Shown: positions 49,370 to 58,037, counted from the stretch's first letter. The stretch is DNA of 64,000 nt from a bacterium (GCA_021810505.1 JAJZIR010000002.1:88065-152064); one strand, 5' to 3'. The notes: generated from the letters alone by a model not told the origin. A program made the numbers and translations.

Positions 49370-50071
49370 ATGCTGCTCCGCAAAGAGCGTATCCCCGAGC
49401 TGCTGGGCGTCTTGGCCACGCTGCTCCTGCTGGCTCTGACCGGCGCCAACCTCTTTGCGTACGCTTCGACCGGCCGCGCTACCTTCCACCACCTCGCCCT
49501 GACCGCGTTGATCCCGGGCCTCATGTTGCTCCTGTTGCTGGCCCTGCTCGGAAAAATTCTGGGCTGGCGGCGGTTGACGAGCGCCTGGGTCTCGGGCCTG
49601 TGGGTCGGTGTCCTCGCCACGGCGGGCCTGGAGCTGGTGCGGGTGATCGGTTTCCGGGTGTTCGCGGCGATGCCCGGATCGATGCCCATGCTGATGGGCG
49701 TGCAGATCACCGGCAGGGTCATGGTCGGCCCCGATCTGTTCAGCAACCTGGTCGGCTGGGCCGACCACTTCTGGAATGGCGTCAACTTCGTGGTCCTCTA
49801 TTTCTTGCTCTTCGGCAAGCGCTCCGCTTGGGGACCGGTTCTCTACGCCCTGCTCATCGGGACCGGATTTCTGCTCAGCCCGGTGGTCTTGGTGATCGGC
49901 GCCGGTTACTTCGGCGACCAGTTCGGTCTCAAGTTCGCCGTTACCGTCTACCTAGCCCACCTGCTGTTCGGTCTCCTGATCGCCTGGTTGCAGAAATATT
50001 CCAGCGCCCCTTGCGAGTGGCTGGGGGGCTGGGTCTGGTCCAGGTTGGCCAAGCGCTCGCAGATCGCCTAG
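49370..50071 (+). CDS. Integral membrane protein of unknown function
   Basis: 233-aa protein with six to seven hydrophobic helices (about 10-32, 42-62, 72-92, 118-150, 158-182, 190-215). No transporter motif or catalytic signature recognised. Charged or polar residues within helices are few (DHFWNGVNF in the middle is the most distinctive). Starts ATG 4 bases after the DUF302 gene and is likely translated with it. What the pair does is unknown; an exported DUF302 partner suggests an envelope role, which is inference only. Confidence 0.7.
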   Translation: MLLRKERIPELLGVLATLLLLALTGANLFAYASTGRATFHHLALTALIPGLMLLLLLALLGKILGWRRLTSAWVSGLWVGVLATAGLELVRVIGFRVFAAMPGSMPMLMGVQITGRVMVGPDLFSNLVGWADHFWNGVNFVVLYFLLFGKRSAWGPVLYALLIGTGFLLSPVVLVIGAGYFGDQFGLKFAVTVYLAHLLFGLLIAWLQKYSSAPCEWLGGWVWSRLAKRSQIA

Positions 50072-50132
50072 ACTGACACCGTACTTTCCCTAGGGGTGCG
50101 GATCTCCGCGCTTCAGGGCTTCAGGAGGTTCC

Positions 50133-50684
50133 ATGCCGGCAGCGTTCACTCCCCTGATTCCCCGCCAACCGGTCCCGCCCCTGCGGGTTTCCCTGGTGGG
50201 AGGGGGCACTTTTGACCTTTTGGCCAACCACCCGGAGCGCTTCACCCTGGTGGTGTTTTACCGCGGCCTGCACTGCCCGGTCTGCAAGGCCTACGTCACC
50301 GACCTGCACAGCAAGGTGGACGAATTCCTGCGGCGCGGCGTATTCCCGGTGGCGGTCAGCAGCGACAACCAGGAGCGCGCTGCGCAGGCGGTCTCCCAGT
50401 GGGACCTCTCCGGCCTGAGCGTGGGCTACGGCCTGCCCTTAGAGGTCGCCAGGTCCTGGGGCCTGTTTCTGTCTGCCGGGCAGGGTAAGACCTCGACCGG
50501 CGTAGAGGAGCCGGAGCGCTTCTCTGAGCCCGGCCTGTTTCTGGTGCGCCCGGACGGCACCCTCTACTTCTCAGCGGTCCAGACCATGCCCTTCGCCCGG
50601 CCGCGCTTCGCCGATATCTTAGGAGCGGTCGATTACGTGATCGCCAAGGACTATCCGGCCAGGGGAGAGCTCCCTCCTACCTGA
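50133..50684 (+). CDS. Peroxiredoxin-like (AhpC/TSA) protein
   Basis: 183-aa thioredoxin-fold protein of the AhpC/TSA group. FTLVVFYRGLHCPVCKAYV shows a CPVC pair near residue 49, unlike classical peroxiredoxins, which have P-x-x-x-T-x-x-C. Known relatives (peroxiredoxin-like family) are probably thiol oxidoreductases. FLVRPDGTLYFSAVQTMPF is the C-terminal core. ATG behind CAGGAGGTTCC. No signal peptide. Ends just before a palindrome at 50701. Confidence 0.78.
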   Translation: MPAAFTPLIPRQPVPPLRVSLVGGGTFDLLANHPERFTLVVFYRGLHCPVCKAYVTDLHSKVDEFLRRGVFPVAVSSDNQERAAQAVSQWDLSGLSVGYGLPLEVARSWGLFLSAGQGKTSTGVEEPERFSEPGLFLVRPDGTLYFSAVQTMPFARPRFADILGAVDYVIAKDYPARGELPPT

Positions 50685-50700
50685 ATAGGCTGCTGCGCGG

Positions 50701-50726
50701 GCCCCGGGAGGAGCTCCTCCCGGGGC
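50701..50726. terminator. Perfect 26-base palindrome, possible terminator
   Basis: GCCCCGGGAGGAG followed by its exact complement CTCCTCCCGGGGC, 17 bases after the peroxiredoxin-like stop and 31 bases before the crp-like start. Very stable hairpin but with no T run after it, so termination would be atypical; it could also be an operator for a dimeric protein such as the downstream Crp/Fnr regulator. Confidence 0.5.
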
Positions 50727-50757
50727 TGCTGGTATTCTGGCCTGAGTAAGCTGGGAG

Positions 50758-51510
50758 GTGGACGCTCTGCTGCTCAGAAACCTCTGGACTGCTCGGCGAC
50801 CAGACCCCGAGCGGCAGCCTGCCGACGTGATCTGGACCATCGACCAGACCGGCTTCCGCTCCCTGCTCACCGAGGAGGAGCTGCGCGATCTGGCGGTCAT
50901 CTGCCCGCCCAGACCGCTGCGCAAAGGCGAAGCGGTCTACCGGGTAGGTGACCCGGCTGACCACTTTTTCTTGCTGCTCGGCGGCCAGGTCAAGCTCTCC
51001 CTGCCCCTGCCCAAAGGCCAGAGGATACTTAGGGTCGCTGTTCCAGACGACATCTTCGGGGAGTCTTTCCTGACCGACGCCCGGCAGCGCCATACCGAAG
51101 CCACCTGCTTGAGCGAGCCGGCCATGGTCTGCCCGGTATCCAGGGAGCAGTGGCTGGAGGTTGCTAGAAGGCGCCCTAGGATCCTGACGGTGTTCAGCTC
51201 CCTGCTGGCTAGCCGCTTGGCTGACCTGGAGCGGAGGCTCGCCGAAGACCACCGCCCCTTGGAGCAGCGGTTGGCCAGGAGCCTGCTGGGCCTCACCTAC
51301 CGGCTGGGTAGAGATCTAGGGGACGGCAGCTCGGCTCTGGAGCTCGACCTCACCCAAGAGGAGCTGGGAGCCTTGATCGGCGCCGCCCGGGTGAGCACCA
51401 CCGAGCTACTCAGCCGCTGGCGGCAGCGCGGTATCCTGAGCGGTACCCGGGGCCGCTACCGGGTCGACGTCTCCGCTCTGCGGCAAGTCGCCCGCTCGGA
51501 CTCGGACTGA
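50758..51510 (+). CDS. Crp/Fnr-family transcription regulator
   Basis: 250-aa regulator. The cyclic-nucleotide-binding-like beta roll spans about 45-150 (LRKGEAVYRVGDPADHFFLLLGGQVKL quoted in part); the C-terminal winged helix spans about 170-245 with the recognition helix in LTQEELGALIGAARVSTTELL. No Fnr-type cysteine cluster is seen, so it is cAMP- or ligand-type. GTG start tight behind GGGAGG; a downstream start is possible. The last 148 bases are duplicated at 52651, beyond the DUF3800 gene. Could control the CARF gene or the cas operon; that is inference from position. Confidence 0.85.
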   Translation: MDALLLRNLWTARRPDPERQPADVIWTIDQTGFRSLLTEEELRDLAVICPPRPLRKGEAVYRVGDPADHFFLLLGGQVKLSLPLPKGQRILRVAVPDDIFGESFLTDARQRHTEATCLSEPAMVCPVSREQWLEVARRRPRILTVFSSLLASRLADLERRLAEDHRPLEQRLARSLLGLTYRLGRDLGDGSSALELDLTQEELGALIGAARVSTTELLSRWRQRGILSGTRGRYRVDVSALRQVARSDSD

Positions 51511-51513
51511 ACC
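51366..51513 (+). repeat. 148-bp direct repeat, copy 1 (3' end of the crp-like gene)
   Basis: Starts GGGAGCCTTGATCGGCGCCG and runs just past the stop codon. Matches 52651-52799 with about four differences (two substitutions, G/A and C/T, and a one-base insertion plus substitution near the end). Offset of 1285 bases; the DUF3800 gene lies between the copies. Confidence 0.93.
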
Positions 51514-51647
51514 GTCTAGCCCCTCCGGAGTGCAGCGTCACTTTCTGGGCGCTGGTTGGTGGGGCGAGAGAAAGCGGGCCTATCTCCAGCGAGCGGGTAT
51601 CCCGCGAGGCATTCGGTGACGTGCCCTGTGCGTAGCATATTGCACAA

Positions 51648-52604
51648 ATGGCGTGGTTTTTATTCTTAGACGAAAGCGGTCAAGACCACAAAGAATCCCC
51701 TTATGAGGTCCTCGCTGGCATGGCGATCCGGGACAATTCCCTGTGGAGCCTGGTGCAAGAGATACATAAAGCCGAGGTGGCGCGTTTTGGCCGGCGCTAC
51801 AGTGACGGGGTCAGGGAGCTGAAGGGTAAGCAGATTCTGAAGAGGAAGGTCTTTAGGCACGCGCAACTCGGTTGCGAGCTGCCGGAAAACGAAATACCAG
51901 CTCTGGCCAAAGCGATCTTGGACGACGGCGCTTCTCGGGATACTGAGCGCCATTTGAAAGCGCTAGCCCTTGCAAAAATCGCCTATGTAGAAGATGTTTT
52001 TTCGATTTGCGAGGGATATCAATCGAGAGCGTTTGCCAGCATTGTCGCTAAAGACGCGCCCCAATCCAGGTCCGACGGTCTACGAAAGGATTACGCCTAT
52101 CTGTTCGAGCGCTTCTTTTATTTTCTTGAAGATAAAAAAGATACATCTGGCTACCCGGAGCAAGGTATTCTCGTTTTTGACGAGCTGGAAAAAGCCAAAA
52201 GTCACCTGCTCGTCGACCAGGCGCACCGCTACTTCAAAGAAACCACGACGGGCAGATCACGATCGAGCTTGGTGATCCCTGAGCCTTTTTTCGTGCAAAG
52301 CGACCTGACCACGGGAGTTCAGATTGCGGATTTGGTCGCTTACTGCGTCTCCTGGGGCTTTAGGTTGCCCTCTATGCACCTTCCTGCGCGGGAGGAATTA
52401 AAGCCCTACCAGGAAAAATTGAAGCGTTTGCGCTACTGCTCGCGGCGGGAAAAAGAAGGCAACCCACAATTTCCGGTTTGGAGTTTCACCTACATCGATG
52501 ACCTTCGCACTCGGTATGGAAAAATAAAAAAGGCAGTGTGGGGATTTTATCCCAACAGAGCCTCCAAGCTCAGCTTATGTAAAGCGCGCGCGGAAGTCAA
52601 GTAA
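51648..52604 (+). CDS. DUF3800 domain protein
   Basis: 318-aa DUF3800 protein, predicted RNase H-like fold. N-terminal FLFLDESGQDHKESPY supplies the first acidic residue; GILVFDELEKAKSHL and the C-terminal GVQIADLVAYCVSWGF supply later conserved Asp residues. Biochemical function is unproven; such genes are frequent on mobile DNA and in defence islands. No Shine-Dalgarno; CATATT stands 12 bases before the ATG, suggesting a leaderless transcript. Richer in A+T than its neighbours and bracketed by a 148-bp duplication, so it is a recent insertion between the crp-like and CARF genes. Confidence 0.82.
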   Translation: MAWFLFLDESGQDHKESPYEVLAGMAIRDNSLWSLVQEIHKAEVARFGRRYSDGVRELKGKQILKRKVFRHAQLGCELPENEIPALAKAILDDGASRDTERHLKALALAKIAYVEDVFSICEGYQSRAFASIVAKDAPQSRSDGLRKDYAYLFERFFYFLEDKKDTSGYPEQGILVFDELEKAKSHLLVDQAHRYFKETTTGRSRSSLVIPEPFFVQSDLTTGVQIADLVAYCVSWGFRLPSMHLPAREELKPYQEKLKRLRYCSRREKEGNPQFPVWSFTYIDDLRTRYGKIKKAVWGFYPNRASKLSLCKARAEVK

Positions 52605-52650
52605 CCGTCGTCGAGCATCCAAGCCGCCTTCACGCTCGCCGGAGCGATGC

Positions 52651-52876
52651 GGGAGCCTTGATCGGCGCCGCCCGGGTGAGCACCACCGAGCTGCTCAGCC
52701 GCTGGCGGCAGCGCGGTATCCTGAGCGGTATCCGGGGCCGCTACCGGGTCGACGTCTCCGCTCTGCGGCAAAATCGCCCGCTCGGACTCGGACTGAACCT
52801 CGTCTGCCGAGATACCGGTCTCCTGAGGCTGGCCGATGAGGTCTTGGGGGAGTGCTTTACCCTAACGGAGAGGTGA
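52651..52876 (+). pseudogene. Duplicated 3' fragment of the crp-like gene
   Basis: 52651-52799 repeats the C-terminal winged-helix codons of the regulator (LIGAARVSTTELLSRWRQRG, then RYRVDVSALRQ). A one-base insertion after that (AAATCG for AGTCG) throws the frame, which then runs on to 52876. Without an N-terminus this cannot be a regulator. Its right end leads directly into the CARF gene, which suggests that regulator and CARF gene were once adjacent. Confidence 0.85.
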
Positions 52877-52883
52877 CCAACCG

Positions 52884-53930
52884 ATGCGCACGATCTTGAA
52901 CACCGTCGGAGCTAGCCTAGAGAACAACGCCAAGCGCCAGGGAACCGACTTTTCGGATGCCCTGGCAGTGCAGGCCTTCATCCGAGAGGATCCCCAGGCG
53001 GCTTGCGCTGAGCTCAACTTCCTGAGCCGGTTTCTCGAGCAGGGAGACGAAGTCGAGCTGCTGCACAGCGATACCGACAGCGGCTCGCGCTGCAGCCGCT
53101 ACCTGGAGGATTATCTGCGCACCTTGGGCTACACCTGCGCAGTGCACCGCGTCCCCGGGCTCACCCAGAAGGCGGCCGGATTTGCTGACTACGGGCTGCG
53201 CGCCCTGGTGCACCTGCTGGCCCAGCGCGTCACCGCGGCCCGGCGCCGCGCCCGGGAAGTGGCGATCAACGCCACCGGGGGTTTCAAGCCGGAGGTAGCT
53301 TACGCTACCGTGCTGGGCCTGGTCTTTCGGGTACCGGTGTACTACATCCACGAGAGTTTTAAGGACATCATCGAGATTCCGCCCTCGCCGATCGGCTGGG
53401 ACACGGGTCTGATCCTAGAGAGCGCCGATTTCTTCGAGTGGGTCGACGAAGAGCCCAGGCCGACCCGCCAGGTGCGCGCCCGCGCTGCGCAGCTCCCTCA
53501 GCCAGAGGCCGTGCAGATGCTTCTGGAAGATCAGTCGGACGGAACCACTTTGCTCTCCCCGCTGGGCGAAGCCTACTACCGGGCCTTCTCGGATGAAGAG
53601 GAAGCTGCCCAGAGCGTCCCGCTCCGGTTCTCCAAGCGCGCCAAGCAGGCTTGGGAACACCTGGACTCCAGCCAACAGGCGGCCTACCGTAAAGTTTTGC
53701 GCAGGCTGCGGATGCCCAACCGGGACAGCCAGAGCGAGCGCAAGAGCGGGGGAGGGGAGGCTCTGGGCTACCCCAAGGGCGGCGTCGACGAGCGGGTCTT
53801 CTACACTTTCCGCGACGGTGCGGTCTACGTCTTCGAGCTGACCCGCCACGGCAGCGACTATGACCGGCTCTGCCGCACCCCCCTGCTCTTCGCGGACTAC
53901 CAACCCTTCGGCGAGCAGGAGCTCTTCTGA
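52884..53930 (+). CDS. CARF-domain protein with RelE-like C-terminus (Cami1-like)
   Basis: 348-aa protein. Residues 1-170 match the APE2256 type of CARF domain (ILNTVGASL at 4-12, LLHSDTDSG near 59, and the ligand-pocket motif INATGGFKPEVAYATVLGL at about 127-145, then PVYYIHESFKDIIEIPP). A small winged-helix-like stretch (TLLSPLGEAYYRAF) follows, then a C-terminal part (about 250-340: RFSKRAKQAWEHLD ... ERVFYTFRDGAVYVFELTRH) resembling RelE/HigB mRNA interferases. This is the layout of the cyclic-oligoadenylate-activated RNase Cami1. Such effectors serve type III systems, but only a type I-C system is seen here. ATG behind GGAGAGG. Confidence 0.72.
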   Translation: MRTILNTVGASLENNAKRQGTDFSDALAVQAFIREDPQAACAELNFLSRFLEQGDEVELLHSDTDSGSRCSRYLEDYLRTLGYTCAVHRVPGLTQKAAGFADYGLRALVHLLAQRVTAARRRAREVAINATGGFKPEVAYATVLGLVFRVPVYYIHESFKDIIEIPPSPIGWDTGLILESADFFEWVDEEPRPTRQVRARAAQLPQPEAVQMLLEDQSDGTTLLSPLGEAYYRAFSDEEEAAQSVPLRFSKRAKQAWEHLDSSQQAAYRKVLRRLRMPNRDSQSERKSGGGEALGYPKGGVDERVFYTFRDGAVYVFELTRHGSDYDRLCRTPLLFADYQPFGEQELF

Positions 53931-54029
53931 GCTAGGGGCAGGGTACCTAGCTGGTCTCAGGCCCCGCAGGAATAGCGCTTAGTAGCAGGGGCAGCTGCGC
54001 GCTGGGCTGGGCTAAGGTGGTCCTAGCTG

Positions 54030-55898
54030 TCAATGAAACGGCCAGAACACCGGGATCAGCAGGCTGGCGGTCAGCGCGGTCAGGATGGATAGGGGAAGAC
54101 CCATGCGCAGGTAATCGCTGAAGCGGTAGCCGCCCGGTCCCAGCACCAAGGTGTTGCAGGGGTGGCCGATGGGTGTCATGAAGGCTGTGACGCTGGCGTA
54201 GGCCACGGCCATCAGGAAGGGATCCACCGAAAAGCCCAGCCCCTGGGCCACGCTGTGCACCACCGGCGCCATCAGCACTGCGGTGGCGACGTAGTTGGTC
54301 CCGGCAGCGATCAGCATGGTGACGGCGTAGACCAAGGCCAGCGCTCCCACTGGCGGCAGGTGCTGCGCCAGCGCCAGGATCGGAGAGGCGATCAGCTTGC
54401 TGGCGCCGCTGCTCTGCAGCGTGCCCGCCACCGTGAGCATGGCGCCGATCAGGACCAGGACCGACCCCTCCAGCGCCGCGTAAGCCGCCTCCAGCGAGAG
54501 CAGCCGCAGCAGGATCATGGCTACCGCCCCGCCGAGCAGGCAGACCGGTACGCTGAATAGGTGGAAGGTGGCGGCCAGCAGGGCCAGGCCGAAGACCAAG
54601 AAGGCCAACAGGGCCTTGCGCGGCTGGCCCAACCGCAGCTCGCGTTGGGCCAGCGGCAGCAGGCCCAGGTCGGTGAAACTCTGCTGCAGGGTCGCCTTGC
54701 TTCCCTGCAGCAGCAGCACGTCGCCCGCCTCGAAGCGGATGTCGCGCAGGCGAGCCCGCAGGGGGCCGGCTGCGCGGGAGATAGCCAAGACGTTGATCGC
54801 GTAGCGCTCGCGCAACCTCAGGCCTGCGGCGGTGCGCCCAGCTGCGCCCGAGCGCGGCATTACCACCGCCTCGACGATCTGGGCGCCGCCCTCGGCCTCA
54901 GCCTCGGCTGCGGGCGCAGCTGCTTCGCCGGTACCTTCGGCCGGCCGGTGCGCCGCCTTCTCCCCGTCCGGATTCTTCTTCTGCTCCTCCCGCTGCTCCT
55001 TTTGCTGCTTTTGGGCCTCGAGCACCAGCCCGGCGTGGGCGATCACCGCTTCTAGGCTCTCCGGATCCCCGCGCACGATCAATAGGTCGCCTTCCTGCAG
55101 GGTGCGCGCGCCGGAGGGCGCCACCCTCCGTACCCCGTCGCGCAGCAGCGTGAGCACGTCGATGTCGCCACCGGTGGAGTCCTCCAGCTCGCGGATGGTC
55201 TTGCCGATGAACTTGGACTCGCCCTGCACCCGCACCTCGGTGAGGTAGTCTTCCGTCTTGAATTCCTCCAGCGTCCCGCCGCTCCGGTCGGGCAGCAGCC
55301 GCCAGCCGATCAGGGCCACGAAGGCCAGACCCACGATCACCAGGCCTGCGCTGACCGGGGTGAAAGAGAACATGCCGAAGCCGCTGCCCCCCAGTTGGGC
55401 GCGGTACCCCGCGATCGCCATGTTGACCGAGGTACCGATCAGGGTGAGGGTACCGCCGAGCATGGCCGCCGCGGCTAAGGGCATGAGCATGCGCCCAGGG
55501 GAGGTTTTCTGCTTGCGGGCCAGCTTGGTCGCTACCGGTAGGAACAGCGCCAAGGTAGCGACGTCGCTGACGAAGCCGGACAGGAGGCTGGTGGCTGCGC
55601 CCAGCAGCCCCAACCGCAGCGAGATGCCGAAACGCTCGCCGAGCTGGCCCAACCGTTCGGCGAGCACTTCGACGACCCCGCTCTCGCGCAGGCCGCGCCC
55701 CATCATCAGAACTGCGGCGATGTTGATCACGGCCTCGTTGCTGAAACCGGCGAAGATCTCTTTGGGCTGCAGCACCCCGCTGACTGCCAGCGCCAGCAGG
55801 GCGACCAGGGCGACTAAGTCGTAGCGCAGCCAGCCGGTGATGAAGAACAGCAGTGTCCCGCCCAGGACCAGGAAGACGATCCATTGATCCGGCGTCAA
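54030..55898 (-). CDS. SLC13/CitMHS-type permease with two TrkA-C domains
   Basis: 622-aa ion transporter-superfamily permease. About 11-12 transmembrane helices in two halves (about 1-205 and 430-622), separated by a cytosolic insert with two TrkA_C regulatory domains (about 210-290, containing FIGKTIRELEDSTGGDIDVL, and about 345-415) joined by a charged Gln/Glu/Lys-rich linker (KQQKEQREEQKKNPDGEK). Helix motifs VINIAAVLMMGRGL and GTNYVATAVLMAPV are typical. Probably moves sulfate, dicarboxylate or another anion with Na+ or H+; substrate unknown. Monocistronic. Confidence 0.85.
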   Translation of the reverse strand: MTPDQWIVFLVLGGTLLFFITGWLRYDLVALVALLALAVSGVLQPKEIFAGFSNEAVINIAAVLMMGRGLRESGVVEVLAERLGQLGERFGISLRLGLLGAATSLLSGFVSDVATLALFLPVATKLARKQKTSPGRMLMPLAAAAMLGGTLTLIGTSVNMAIAGYRAQLGGSGFGMFSFTPVSAGLVIVGLAFVALIGWRLLPDRSGGTLEEFKTEDYLTEVRVQGESKFIGKTIRELEDSTGGDIDVLTLLRDGVRRVAPSGARTLQEGDLLIVRGDPESLEAVIAHAGLVLEAQKQQKEQREEQKKNPDGEKAAHRPAEGTGEAAAPAAEAEAEGGAQIVEAVVMPRSGAAGRTAAGLRLRERYAINVLAISRAAGPLRARLRDIRFEAGDVLLLQGSKATLQQSFTDLGLLPLAQRELRLGQPRKALLAFLVFGLALLAATFHLFSVPVCLLGGAVAMILLRLLSLEAAYAALEGSVLVLIGAMLTVAGTLQSSGASKLIASPILALAQHLPPVGALALVYAVTMLIAAGTNYVATAVLMAPVVHSVAQGLGFSVDPFLMAVAYASVTAFMTPIGHPCNTLVLGPGGYRFSDYLRMGLPLSILTALTASLLIPVFWPFH

Positions 55899-56423
55899 CG
55901 GCGACCTCCTTCTGCCCTCGCGGGAGCGATGCCGCCGGGCTCCCCGCGCTGACCGGGCCCGGGCTCGCTCCGTGGAAGCGCGCCTGGCCCAGTCCCAGTC
56001 TGATCCGGTGCGGTGTCCGCTTGGCCCATCGCTCAGAGCACACCATAGAACATCGGGGCAGCCCCCTCGCCGCCCTCCCTAGCCGGCCCGCCCTGAGCTG
56101 GTCCGCCGTACCCGGACGCTGCCGGACTCCACCACAGCGTGCAGCGGCCCCCCTCGCCCCGGGCGCGCGGCGGCCTCCTGGGGTGACATGACAGCGCGCT
56201 GCCCTCCGGCAGCCCAGCAGGTCTTCGCCTCCTGCTCCGGCTGGGCGGAGGCCTAGCTCCCTGAGCTCCCCGCGGGCTGCGGCGGCACCCGAGCGCAGCC
56301 CGCTGGCGGCGAGGGCCCCAGCTCCCCGGACGGTCCCGCGCCGCGGCCGGCTGAGCTAGGCATCCAGCGCGACCAGCTCCAGCTCTTACCCTGCGAACGC
56401 TACCGCCTTCTTGCCGATCCGAT
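55899..56423. other. Intergenic with a duplicated gene end
   Basis: GC-rich 525 bases without a credible gene. A 24-base direct repeat, ATCCAGCGCGACCAGCTCC continuing AGCTC, occurs at 56362-56385 and again at 56430-56453 inside the 3' end of the GlcE-like gene: a stray copy of that gene's terminus 68 bases downstream. Confidence 0.6.
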
Positions 56424-57041
56424 TTAGGAATCCAGCGCGACCAGCTCCAGCTCCCTGAGCACCCGCTCGGCCAAGGGGTGGGCCGGTGGCTGCAGGGCCA
56501 AGAGCCCTCTGGCGTCTTCCAGCTCGCCCGGCTCCGGCCCAGCTGCCGGCCCGGTCCACTCCTGCCAGGGGCCCGGCGGCGTCTTCCCGTCCCCTAGCAG
56601 GTGCAGCTGGGCGCTGTCTTTCCAGGCGTGGGACCAACCCAACTCCGCGAAGAGCTCCGGCTGGAAGGCGCCGGCCGCCCGCGGCCGGGCCAAGTGGCGC
56701 TGGCGGCCGGGGCGGATCCGGAAGGTCACCTCCTCGACGCATTCCACCCCGCAACCGATCAGCAGCCGGGTCAGGTCATAGCCCATGACGTTTTTGACCA
56801 CCCGGCCACCCACCGAGACTGCCCCGGAGCGGCTGCGGTAGCGCAATCCCAGCACCTGCGCCCTAAGCGGCAACGACAGCTCTCCGAAGCCGCCGCGGCC
56901 GATCAGGCGGCGCACCGGGAGCGGGAGCGGGCACAGGGCCAGGTAGAAGGGCGCGCCGATCCGCCCGGGTAGCGCGTCCGCTGGGGTGTCCCCCGTGCAG
57001 ATCAGGTACTGGTCGTCGAGATTGACTGTGATTCCTTCCAC
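56424..57041 (-). CDS. GlcE-like FAD-binding protein, short form
   Basis: 205-aa protein related to the FAD-binding type 4 subunit GlcE of glycolate oxidase. The recognisable signature is SVGGRVVKNVMGYDLTRLLIG, quoted in part, followed by VEEVTFRIRP. GlcE is normally about 350 aa, so the N-terminal FAD lobe is minimal or missing here. No glcD or glcF lies nearby, so its enzymatic role is unclear; it may be a degraded or re-purposed copy, or pair with subunits elsewhere. GTG start overlaps the stop of the upstream DUF1517 gene (TAGTG). Confidence 0.68.
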   Translation of the reverse strand: MEGITVNLDDQYLICTGDTPADALPGRIGAPFYLALCPLPLPVRRLIGRGGFGELSLPLRAQVLGLRYRSRSGAVSVGGRVVKNVMGYDLTRLLIGCGVECVEEVTFRIRPGRQRHLARPRAAGAFQPELFAELGWSHAWKDSAQLHLLGDGKTPPGPWQEWTGPAAGPEPGELEDARGLLALQPPAHPLAERVLRELELVALDS

Positions 57042-57895
57042 TACAGCTTCTCCATGTTGGGATAGAGCCGGATGGCGTCGTCCTCGCTCAGGAACTCCCC
57101 TTCAGCGTCGGGGCTCCAGACCACTTCGACGCGCAGCAGATCCCCACCCCGCAAGACGCTCAGCGCCAGCAAGGTCTGGCGGATGCTCGCGCTGTCGGCC
57201 CGGCCAGTGACTTTGGGCAGGTTGCCAGCGGCGATCGCGATGGTGACGACCAAGTACTGGCCGCCAGCCGAGACCGGGCCCGACGGCCCCGAGCTGTAGC
57301 CGCCGTAGTTGCTGGTGGTCTGATAGGTGAAGAGGCTCCTGGCCTCGGCTGCCCAGGCCGCGACTTGCCGCTCGGCAGTCCCTACCGGCATGTGCTGCTG
57401 CACCAGGCTGCCATAGCACCACGCGCTCTCGTGGCGCAGCAGGGTGAGTGCGGCTTCCCGGAGCATCTGGGCTAGGCCCGCGTTGCTGCTGGCGTCCCCG
57501 AACTGGGCGGTGCGCTGCAGGGACATCTTGATCTCCCTGGCTGGGCTCAGCATGATCTGGAGCCGCTCGGCGTCGATGGTGGGGTCCATGCCTAACCCCC
57601 CCAACCCCCGAAGACCTATGCCCCCACCTCGGCGGCGCATCCGCCGGCCATAGTTGAGCGCGATGATCAGGATGACCAAGATGATCCAGAAACTTCCGCC
57701 GAAGCCCCCGAAGAAGAAGGGGAAGAAGCCGAAACCGGAGAAGCCGCCCAGCCCGCCGCCCAGATCTCCGCCGCCAAACCCCCCGCCCCCTCCGCCGGAG
57801 AATCCGCCGCCGAAGCCACCTCCGGTGGAGGCGAGGGCTAGGTTGAGGGCGGCCAACATCAGGGCCGACAAGAGCGAGCGTTGCAGGCGGCGCAT
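57041..57895 (-). CDS. DUF1517 membrane protein
   Basis: 284-aa protein. Residues 1-22 are a signal peptide, 24-62 are almost all Gly, Ser and Phe, a transmembrane helix ([15 protein letters not shown]) follows at about 69-83, then an Arg/Gly hinge and the DUF1517 domain (about 110-284; [30 protein letters not shown], and [20 protein letters not shown] in the last part). DUF1517 proteins are known in cyanobacteria, plastids and Deinococcota; function unknown. First of a two-gene unit, divergent from clpB. Confidence 0.82.
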   Translation of the reverse strand: MRRLQRSLLSALMLAALNLALASTGGGFGGGFSGGGGGGFGGGDLGGGLGGFSGFGFFPFFFGGFGGSFWIILVILIIALNYGRRMRRRGGGIGLRGLGGLGMDPTIDAERLQIMLSPAREIKMSLQRTAQFGDASSNAGLAQMLREAALTLLRHESAWCYGSLVQQHMPVGTAERQVAAWAAEARSLFTYQTTSNYGGYSSGPSGPVSAGGQYLVVTIAIAAGNLPKVTGRADSASIRQTLLALSVLRGGDLLRVEVVWSPDAEGEFLSEDDAIRLYPNMEKL

Positions 57896-57972
57896 ACCCC
57901 AGGATACGCGCTGGACCGCGGATTGGTTCCGGACCTGGACCCTGGGAAAGATGAAGAGGGGTTTTCATAAAA

Positions 57973-58002
57973 CTTGACAATATAGAACTCAACTAATATA
58001 CT
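57973..58002 (+). promoter_or_regulatory. clpB promoter overlapped by an HspR-type (HAIR) inverted repeat
   Basis: TTGACA (57974-57979), 17 bases, TATACT (57997-58002): a near-perfect sigma70 promoter. Overlapping its -35 box, CTTGACA-N7-ACTCAAC (57973-57993) matches the HspR operator consensus CTTGAGT-N7-ACTCAAG at 11 of 14 positions with exact spacing. HspR represses clpB and dnaK operons in actinobacteria and Deinococcus, so heat-shock control of clpB by HspR is the likely reading. Confidence 0.78.
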
Positions 58003-58037
58003 CTTGTCTGTGATATGTCTGTCGCGAGGAGCCGATC

